From: Planctomycetaceae bacterium
GTDB taxonomy: Bacteria; Planctomycetota; Planctomycetia; Planctomycetales; Planctomycetaceae
Reading direction: 5' to 3'
NCBI GenBank assembly: GCA_020426065.1
Contig: JAGQQT010000303.1
Location: 1 to 5,455 of the forward strand
Length of the DNA stretch: 5,455 nt
The position numbers were made by a program, and so were the translations under genes. The notes beneath the pieces were generated by a model. That model was not told where the DNA came from. It did no database searches and was given only the letters and a program-made list of their open reading frames with translations. How positions within the stretch are numbered: position 1 is the stretch's first letter; each line of letters opens with the position of its first letter. Positions 1 through 5,455 of this stretch are shown here, piece by piece.

Positions 1-3
1 ATT

Positions 4-8
4 GGAGG
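4..8 (+). promoter_or_regulatory. Ribosome binding site of the DUF1549/DUF1553 gene
   Basis: GGAGG at 4-8 is a near-perfect Shine-Dalgarno core, followed by 8 bases and then ATG at 17. It decides the start. The reading frame is also open from a TTG at 2-4, but that codon overlaps the Shine-Dalgarno itself and has no visible binding site in the window. Confidence 0.85.
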
Positions 9-16
9 TCAGAACG

Positions 17-1849
17 ATGGACTTCACAAGTGATCATGTTCGACGCAGGCGGCAGACCGATCCGGTCGGCTCCCAACAGTCTCTCGGTTTTGAGCCGGAT
101 CCGGATGTCGAAGCCAGGGCGCACCATCGCTTCAAGAGCGGGCATCCGTTGCTGCTCGCCCTCGTGATTCCTCTGCTCGCCGTAATGCTGTATGGGCTGT
201 ATGAGTACCGAGATATATTTTTCGCAGACCCGGCGATCGTAGATGGAGTCACTGGCAGGAACGAGGTTGCGAATTCTCTCCCTGTCGATCCGCTTCCTGA
301 TGAGGACCTGGCCTCTACTGAGTCGATAATGGATCAATCTCCTTCGCTGTCCGAGCCGAAAGATCCGTTCACGAGTTCACTCCCCCCAACTTCCGTCGTT
401 GGAGTCACGACGCCGACCACGGTCGATGAAGCCGTGTTTGTGCAACTCCAGAAACTGGGAATCGCGCCAGCTAACCTCTGCTCTGACGCAGCATTCCTGC
501 GACGGGCATTCCTCGCCACACTGGGTACCATTCCAACGGTTGATGAGGCGCGACAGTTCCTGGATGACGAGCATCCGGAGAAACGATCTCGATTGATCGA
601 CGAGCTACTCGAACGACCCGAATTTGCCGACTACGCTGCCATGAAGTGGTGTGACATTCTTCGGGTCAAAGCAGAATTTCCGATCAAGCTCTGGCCACAG
701 GCGGCTCAGGCCTATCATCGCTGGATCCGTACGGCGATCGAACACAATATGCCGTACGACCAGTTTGTTTACGAGTTGCTGACATCATCTGGCAGCAACT
801 TTCGCACGCCACAAGTCAACTTCTATCGAGCAGTGCAGGAAAAGGAACCTGCGGCGTTTTCTCAGGCAGTCGCGCTCGCCTTTCTGGGACAACGTGTCGA
901 ACACTGGGATCCGACGACGCTCAGCGATATGAACCAGTTCTTTTCTCAAATCGGTTTTAAGCCGACCGGAGAATGGAAAGAGGAAATCGTCTATTTCGAT
1001 CTGAGCAAGTCTCTGGCGATTGCACCCGAATTTCATGTCGTCACGTTTCCGGACGGGCATTCGGTGTCGCTCGTTCCGGGAGAAGATCCCCGGCTCGTGT
1101 TTGCGGATTGGCTGACAAGCCATGAGAACGAGGCGTTCTCGAGGGCGATCGTCAATCGGGTCTGGTCGTGGATCTTCGGTCGCGGCATTGTGCATGAACC
1201 GGATGACATTCGGCTGGAGAATCCTCCAGTCAATCAACAGCTGCTGGATTTGCTAACGGAGGAATTCATCGCGTCCGGATTCGATTTCCGGCAGCTGTAT
1301 CGACTCATTCTCCAGAGTGAAACGTTTCAACTCTCCTGCGTCGCGAACAGCGAGCATCCGGAGGCGATGCGGAACTTTGCATATTTTCCGACGCGACGCC
1401 TGGAGGCAGAGGTGTTGATTGACATCATTTGCAAAATCACGGGGACAACTGAGGTCTACTCCAGCATCATTCCGGAACCATTTACTTTCTTACCGGAGAA
1501 TCAGCGAGCGGTTGCGTTGCCGGACGGTAGTATCACGAGCAGTTTCTTGGAGATGTTTGGTCGGCCAGCACGAGACACCGGGCTCGAATCGGAGCGGAAT
1601 AACCAATTCTCCGCAGCACAGGCGCTGCATCTGCTGAACTCGAATCACATCCGGAAGAAGATTGAACACGGACCTGCAATCATCGAACTGATGTATGGAA
1701 ACAGCTCGGAAAATATCTATCTCGCAGTACTTTCGCGTCGTCCGACCGATGACGAATACGACGATTCACTGTCGGTGAGCGTCTATGGACCGGACAAAAA
1801 ACTGGTCTGGGCGTTGATCAATAGTGATGAATTTTTATTCCAACATTGA
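17..1849 (+). CDS. Membrane-anchored DUF1549 (PSCyt2) and DUF1553 (PSD1) domain protein
   Basis: Complete gene of 610 residues from the ATG placed behind GGAGG. The N-terminus is basic (four arginines at 9-12) and is followed by one hydrophobic segment at about 44-62 (PLLLALVIPLLAVMLYGLY), read as an uncleaved signal anchor with the bulk outside the cytoplasm. Residues 71-140 are an acidic, Pro/Ser/Thr-rich linker. The DUF1549 region covers about 155-310, with the signatures FLRRAFLATLGTIPT, KRSRLIDELLERPEF and the later NMPYDQFVYELL. The DUF1553 region covers about 355-605, with DPRLVFADWLTS, AIVNRVWSWIFGRGIV, NPPVNQQLLDLL and a C-terminal WALINSDEFLFQH. The CxxCH haem-type motif seen in many DUF1549 proteins is absent; the matching stretch (about 286-313) has no cysteine, and no CxxCH occurs anywhere. 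No fused cytochrome (PSCyt1) domain is present, so the protein is short for the family as I recall it. It is first of three co-directional genes, with a DUF1501 gene 25 bases downstream, the usual partner. Biochemical function is unknown; the family assignment is secure. Confidence 0.95.
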   Translation: MDFTSDHVRRRRQTDPVGSQQSLGFEPDPDVEARAHHRFKSGHPLLLALVIPLLAVMLYGLYEYRDIFFADPAIVDGVTGRNEVANSLPVDPLPDEDLASTESIMDQSPSLSEPKDPFTSSLPPTSVVGVTTPTTVDEAVFVQLQKLGIAPANLCSDAAFLRRAFLATLGTIPTVDEARQFLDDEHPEKRSRLIDELLERPEFADYAAMKWCDILRVKAEFPIKLWPQAAQAYHRWIRTAIEHNMPYDQFVYELLTSSGSNFRTPQVNFYRAVQEKEPAAFSQAVALAFLGQRVEHWDPTTLSDMNQFFSQIGFKPTGEWKEEIVYFDLSKSLAIAPEFHVVTFPDGHSVSLVPGEDPRLVFADWLTSHENEAFSRAIVNRVWSWIFGRGIVHEPDDIRLENPPVNQQLLDLLTEEFIASGFDFRQLYRLILQSETFQLSCVANSEHPEAMRNFAYFPTRRLEAEVLIDIICKITGTTEVYSSIIPEPFTFLPENQRAVALPDGSITSSFLEMFGRPARDTGLESERNNQFSAAQALHLLNSNHIRKKIEHGPAIIELMYGNSSENIYLAVLSRRPTDDEYDDSLSVSVYGPDKKLVWALINSDEFLFQH

Positions 1850-1860
1850 AACACCTTTGA

Positions 1861-1870
1861 GAGGGAGAGG
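1861..1870 (+). promoter_or_regulatory. Ribosome binding site of the DUF1501 gene
   Basis: The purine tract GAGGGAGAGG lies in the 25-base spacer and ends 4 bases before ATG at 1875; its GGGAG part (1863-1867) sits at a better spacing of 7 bases. It supports starting at 1875 rather than at the in-frame ATG at 1824, which lies inside the previous gene and would put 17 extra residues ahead of the leader peptide. Confidence 0.75.
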
Positions 1871-1874
1871 AACA

Positions 1875-3245
1875 ATGCCACCCAATTCATTTGAAATCTG
1901 TTCCAATCCATTCCTGTCTCGCCGACAACTCGTCCGGGCGGGAATGTTGAACACAGCGGGGATGCTCCTGGCTTCGAGTCTTCTCGCAGACGAGGATCTC
2001 CCCTCGCATAAGCAGCGCCCACAGGCCAAAGCGAAGGCGGTGATCCAAATCTGGCTTGCAGGAGGCCCGACGCACATCGATACGTTTGATCCCAAACCCG
2101 AAGCAGGTTCCGACTACACCGGGCCACTAAATGACACGTGTACTACCAATGTTGCCGGAATCCATCTCGGACAATTGCTGCCAGAATTGTCTCAAATTGC
2201 AGATAAGTATTCGCTCATTCGCAGCTTCACCCATGGTGTCAACGGTCACGAGACCGCTTCCTACCTGACCCAGACGGGACGGTTACCAGGACGACTCGTT
2301 TACCCGGCAGCTGGCGCCGTTGTGAATGCCTTCAAGGGGGTGGGGCAAGAACTGGATTACGACCAGAAGCAAAGCCTGATACCGCCGTATGTCGTCTTGA
2401 CGCAGCCACAGGGGCGTTTTTCAGAGGCCGGATTCATGGGGGTTCGTTACAAGCCGTTTGCCACCGGGGGTGATCCGAATGACTCCCGATTTGCGGTCGA
2501 AGGGATTGTGTCTGCCGATTTGACCGATGACCAGCAGCGAGAACGTCGCAAGTTGTTGAACGGATTCAATCGGCTGGGGCAATCGTTGCCCGGTGATTCG
2601 AATCTGGAAATCGCGACGAAATCGCGAGAGCATGCCTACGACCTCATGTTGGGAGAGACGGGCAACGTCTTCAATCTCGGCCAGGAACCGAATGAGTTGC
2701 GGTTGAAGTATGGACGGACCAAGTTCGGGCAATCCTGTTTGGCGGCCCGTCGGCTGGTTGAGGCGGGGACGAAGTTTGTCACGATTAACTTTGACGGATG
2801 GGATACGCATAAGAATCATTTTCAATCGATGAGACGCTTGCTGCCCGATCTTGACCGGGGACTCGCGACCTTACTGAGCGACCTCTCCAATCGCGGGATG
2901 CTCGAAAGCACGATCGTGTGGTGCATCGGCGAATTCGGCAGGACACCGAAAGTCGCCCAGGAATCGCCATGGAATGGTGGACGCCACCATTTCGGACGTG
3001 TTTTCTCCAGCCTCGTCGCGGGCGGAGGATTCCAGGGGGGGCGGATTGTTGGTGAGTCCGATGATCGCGCTGAGAACGTCAAGGAGCGTCCCGTCTACCC
3101 TGGGGACATTATCGGCTCGATATATGAGTTAATCGGCATTGACCCAGAGATGAGCCTGCCGCATCCCCGTGGCGATTTTGTTCGCGCGACGCCCGGCGAA
3201 GACGAAGAGATGCAGTCGGGTGGACGGCTGACGGAACTGATATGA
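1875..3245 (+). CDS. DUF1501 family protein with Tat-type leader (sulfatase/phosphatase-like fold)
   Basis: Complete gene of 456 residues. The leader has a twin-arginine motif, SRRQLVR at 15-21, then a weakly hydrophobic stretch (about 22-37) and a possible cleavage site after LLA at 38, which points to export of a folded protein by Tat. The DUF1501 body begins with AVIQIWLAGGPTHIDTFDPK (about 55-74), the family hallmark. Other conserved points are SLIRSFTHGVNGHETA (113-128), DGWDTH (307-312), GEFGRTP (352-358) and a GGRHHFGR stretch (368-375), followed by LVAGGGFQGGRIVG and a closing RPVYPGDIIGSIYELIGI segment. DUF1501 is placed in the alkaline phosphatase/sulfatase superfamily; the conserved Asp and His residues (D69, D310, H312, H371 or H372) fit metal binding, but that assignment is inference. 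The start at 1875 puts the arginine pair about 15 residues in, as expected for a Tat leader. It lies 25 bases after the DUF1549/DUF1553 gene and 11 before the PPC gene, so translation of the three is probably linked. Substrate unknown. Confidence 0.95.
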   Translation: MPPNSFEICSNPFLSRRQLVRAGMLNTAGMLLASSLLADEDLPSHKQRPQAKAKAVIQIWLAGGPTHIDTFDPKPEAGSDYTGPLNDTCTTNVAGIHLGQLLPELSQIADKYSLIRSFTHGVNGHETASYLTQTGRLPGRLVYPAAGAVVNAFKGVGQELDYDQKQSLIPPYVVLTQPQGRFSEAGFMGVRYKPFATGGDPNDSRFAVEGIVSADLTDDQQRERRKLLNGFNRLGQSLPGDSNLEIATKSREHAYDLMLGETGNVFNLGQEPNELRLKYGRTKFGQSCLAARRLVEAGTKFVTINFDGWDTHKNHFQSMRRLLPDLDRGLATLLSDLSNRGMLESTIVWCIGEFGRTPKVAQESPWNGGRHHFGRVFSSLVAGGGFQGGRIVGESDDRAENVKERPVYPGDIIGSIYELIGIDPEMSLPHPRGDFVRATPGEDEEMQSGGRLTELI

Positions 3246-3249
3246 GGAG
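3244..3249 (+). promoter_or_regulatory. Ribosome binding site of the PPC-domain gene
   Basis: GAGGAG at 3244-3249 overlaps the TGA stop of the DUF1501 gene (3243-3245) and stands 7 bases before ATG at 3257. The overlap suggests that ribosomes finishing the DUF1501 gene pass straight on to this one (translational coupling). Confidence 0.8.
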
Positions 3250-3256
3250 TTCTCCA

Positions 3257-5455
3257 ATGATTGCGATCCGTCAAATACTTTTGTTCCTGGTCCCGTTCAC
3301 TCTGTTGGGAACCCAGGGGCTCTACGCACAGAATGATCCTCATCTGGCCTATCTGTATCCGGCCGGCCTCATGCAGGGTGCGACGCGCGAGGTCGTCATT
3401 GGCGGGCAGCATCTTCAAAATGTCGACGATGTCCACATCGAAGGAACGGGGATTCAGGTTGAGATTCTCGGCTGGTATCGGCCGATGACACGCGGCGTGT
3501 TCAACAACCTGCGGATGAGACTGAACGAAACTGAGGAAATGTTAAGAGAACGTGGAGAACACCCGACGGCGGACGACATCGCAGAGGCGGCAGGCGTGAC
3601 TGCGGATCAACTCCGCGAAATGGAGATCTTCCGGGAACGGGAGGCCGATCCACGTCGACAACCGAACGAACAGCTTGAAGAAGAGCTGACGATCCGACTG
3701 ACGGTCTCCCGAACGGCAACACCCGGGAAGCGAGAGTTCCGCCTCTTGACCGAAACAGCCATGTCGAATCCGTTCTGGCTACATGTCGGTACGCTCTATG
3801 AACATGACGAAACCGAACCGAACCACGACAATCCCGAAAAGATCGAGGCTCCGCTTCCGATTCTGGTCAACGGACAAATCATGCCCGGTGATGAAGATCG
3901 TTTCTCATTTTATGCTTCAAAAGGGACGCGGCTCGTCATTAACGCGGGCGCTCGAGACGTCATCCCTTATCTGGCGGATGCCGTCCCTGGGTGGTTTCAA
4001 GCCATCCTGTTGCTGTCCGACTCTAACGGCAAAACGGTTGCCCATGCCGATTCCTTCTACTTCAGCCAGGATCCGGCGATTCTTTATGAGGTTCCGCAAG
4101 ATGACTGGTACACCGTTTCGATTCGGGATTCACTTTATCGAGGTCGAGAAGATTTTGTGTATCGAATGACGATTGGTGAACTGCCGATCTTGACCAGCGT
4201 ATTTCCACTGGGCTTTCAAGCGGGAGCGGAAACGACCGTGCAGTTTGATGGTTGGAATCTGGATGTAACCTCGGTCGACTTGAAAACACCGCTCCGCCGA
4301 TTCAACCCGACCTATTGGGTTTCGCTTCCTCAACAGGTCGGGCCGCCGCTGCGGTTTCCCTTGCAAGTCGGAACATTGGCCGAGAGTGTCGAACAGGAAC
4401 CGAACGATGACTTCTCGACACGTTCGATCGTGACTCGACGGGAGACCATTAACGGGCGAATCGATCACCCTGGGGATCACGATGTGTTTCGGCTCGAAAC
4501 GGCTGGCCGGTTGATCATCGAAGTTGAAGCACGGCGGCATGGATCGCCGCTCGATTCCATGCTCACACTCGTTGATGAACATGGGGTCGTCGTCGATTCC
4601 AATGATGACTATGTCGATAAATCGCTGTCGCTGCTGACGCATCACGCCGACTCGCATCTCGAGGCCGCCGTGTCGAAGACGAAACCACTCTATCTCATCC
4701 TGACCGACGCTCAGGGGAAAGGGGGAGCCGATTTCGTCTACCGGCTTCACATTCGCTCGCCTGAGCCGGACTTCGAACTTCGCGTTGTTCCCGCAACGAT
4801 CATTGCATCAGCAGGGGCGACAGTCCCTATTACTGCGTTTGCCCTGCGGAGAGATGGATTTCGAGGAGCGATCCAAGTCGCGCTCGATGATCCTCCAGAC
4901 GGTTTTGAACTCCATGGCGGATCGATTCCGGCAGACGCCGAAAGCATGCAAATGACACTGCGAATTCCAGATACTCATCTGGGGGGGAGGATTCCCCTTT
5001 CGATGTCGGGAACTGGCCACACGCCTCGTGGTGGCTCCACGATGAAAAGGCCAGCCTTGCCTGCCGAGAATATGATGCAGGCATTCATCTGGTATCATTT
5101 AGTTCCCGTCGATGAGTGGAACATCATCGTGAACGAACGCAGGACGGCTCGACAGCCACCGCTCGAATTGGCGGAGTCCAAAGACCCGATCGCAATAGTT
5201 GGAGGACACGAACGTTTCATCCCCGCGAGACTGACCGCATCAAATGTTTCTGCTTCGGAGCTTCGAGTCGAACTCCTGTCCCCGCCACCGGGCATTTCTG
5301 CCGAAATCGTCACCGATGGTGGCGGGCATTCCGCTCTGAAGATCGTCGCGGAGAGCGGAACGGCGCCCGAGAGCTGGCAGGGAAATCTCCTCATGCGCTT
5401 GTCGCAGGAAAAAGTACGGGAACCAACTCCAACCGATTTGAATCCAGCCCCGCAG
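3257..5455 (+). CDS. Secreted PPC- and TIG/Ig-like-domain protein, 3' end outside the window
   Basis: Open for 733 codons from ATG at 3257 to the window edge with no stop, so the gene is partial on the right. Residues 1-24 form a Sec signal peptide (IRQILLFLVPFTLLG core, likely cleavage after LYA). Next comes a TIG/Ig-like domain (about 28-178) opening with AYLYPAGLMQGATREVVIGG and closing with LTVSRTATPGKREFRLLT. It is interrupted by a charged, probably helical insert at 87-143. A first PPC domain (about 182-307) starts at ETEPNHDN and contains GDEDRFSFYASKG. A second TIG-like stretch follows (310-372, with SVFPLGFQAGAETTVQFDGWNL). The second PPC domain (379-500) starts EQEPNDD and contains HPGDHDVFRLETAG and LDSMLTLVDEHG. 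An Ig-like stretch (about 507-565) and an NMMQAFIWYHLVPVDEW segment (605-619) complete the visible part. No enzyme active site is visible; PPC and TIG domains are beta-sandwich modules linked to binding or assembly. This architecture is common in planctomycetes beside DUF1501 and DUF1549/DUF1553 genes. The start is fixed by GAGGAG 7 bases upstream. Confidence 0.92.
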   Translation, partial: MIAIRQILLFLVPFTLLGTQGLYAQNDPHLAYLYPAGLMQGATREVVIGGQHLQNVDDVHIEGTGIQVEILGWYRPMTRGVFNNLRMRLNETEEMLRERGEHPTADDIAEAAGVTADQLREMEIFREREADPRRQPNEQLEEELTIRLTVSRTATPGKREFRLLTETAMSNPFWLHVGTLYEHDETEPNHDNPEKIEAPLPILVNGQIMPGDEDRFSFYASKGTRLVINAGARDVIPYLADAVPGWFQAILLLSDSNGKTVAHADSFYFSQDPAILYEVPQDDWYTVSIRDSLYRGREDFVYRMTIGELPILTSVFPLGFQAGAETTVQFDGWNLDVTSVDLKTPLRRFNPTYWVSLPQQVGPPLRFPLQVGTLAESVEQEPNDDFSTRSIVTRRETINGRIDHPGDHDVFRLETAGRLIIEVEARRHGSPLDSMLTLVDEHGVVVDSNDDYVDKSLSLLTHHADSHLEAAVSKTKPLYLILTDAQGKGGADFVYRLHIRSPEPDFELRVVPATIIASAGATVPITAFALRRDGFRGAIQVALDDPPDGFELHGGSIPADAESMQMTLRIPDTHLGGRIPLSMSGTGHTPRGGSTMKRPALPAENMMQAFIWYHLVPVDEWNIIVNERRTARQPPLELAESKDPIAIVGGHERFIPARLTASNVSASELRVELLSPPPGISAEIVTDGGGHSALKIVAESGTAPESWQGNLLMRLSQEKVREPTPTDLNPAPQ

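Noticed and set aside
2..16. Upstream in-frame TTG start for the first gene
   Set aside because: The TTG overlaps the GGAGG sequence that is ideally placed for the ATG at 17, and it has no visible ribosome binding site of its own.
785..1237. 150-codon antisense open frame
   Set aside because: It lies opposite the DUF1549/DUF1553 gene, whose sense translation matches family signatures throughout; the antisense product has no recognisable features.
1824..1874. Start of the DUF1501 gene at ATG 1824 or 1827, overlapping the previous gene by up to 26 bases
   Set aside because: It would add 17 residues ahead of the Tat leader, and the AT-rich end of the previous gene shows no good Shine-Dalgarno there, whereas 1875 has a purine-rich site and places the arginine pair normally.
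1850..1874. Terminator or promoter between the first two genes
   Set aside because: The 25-base spacer has no inverted repeat or T-run and no room for a promoter; it holds only the ribosome binding site.
3533..3631. A true DNA-binding helix-turn-helix or sigma-factor fragment as a separate gene
   Set aside because: It is in frame within a protein that has a clear signal peptide and flanking beta-domain sequence, so it is an insert in a secreted protein rather than a regulator. It is kept only as a resemblance worth checking.
4130..4750. 206-codon antisense open frame
   Set aside because: It lies wholly inside the PPC-domain gene on the opposite strand, and its translation shows no recognisable domain. 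Its length fits a shadow of the biased codon use of the sense strand.

Overview
The window reads as part of a planctomycete chromosome, most likely from the Planctomycetales. The evidence is the protein content: three consecutive plus-strand genes from families greatly expanded in that phylum. They are a DUF1549+DUF1553 (PSCyt2+PSD1) protein, a DUF1501 protein with a twin-arginine-type leader, and a secreted protein built from TIG/Ig-like and PPC (bacterial pre-peptidase C-terminal) domains. By eye the base composition is moderately GC-rich, and codon use looks alike in all three genes. The exact genus cannot be told from the sequence.

Layout: (1) bases 1-16 hold the end of an upstream leader with a strong GGAGG ribosome binding site. 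(2) 17-1849 is the DUF1549/DUF1553 gene, complete, 610 codons, with an N-terminal membrane anchor. (3) A 25-base spacer carries a purine-rich ribosome binding site. (4) 1875-3245 is the DUF1501 gene, complete, 456 codons. (5) An 11-base spacer has a ribosome binding site overlapping the previous stop codon. (6) 3257-5455 is the PPC/TIG-domain gene, 733 codons, open at the right edge of the window. There is no gap long enough for a promoter or terminator between the genes, so they are almost certainly one transcript. The promoter lies to the left of the window and the terminator to the right.

All three products are predicted to leave the cytoplasm or face away from it: one by a signal anchor, one by a Tat-like leader and one by a Sec-type signal peptide. 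DUF1549/DUF1553 and DUF1501 genes are repeatedly found side by side in planctomycetes, often with PPC-domain proteins, so this is a recognisable cassette whose biochemical job remains undefined. A joint role on an extracytoplasmic substrate is an inference from location and co-occurrence only.

No RNA gene, mobile element, CRISPR array, long repeat or intrinsic terminator was found. I do not see a clearly new system. The points most worth a second look are the absence of a haem-type cysteine motif from the DUF1549 region, and a charged helical insert in the third protein that resembles a sigma-factor-like helix-turn-helix.
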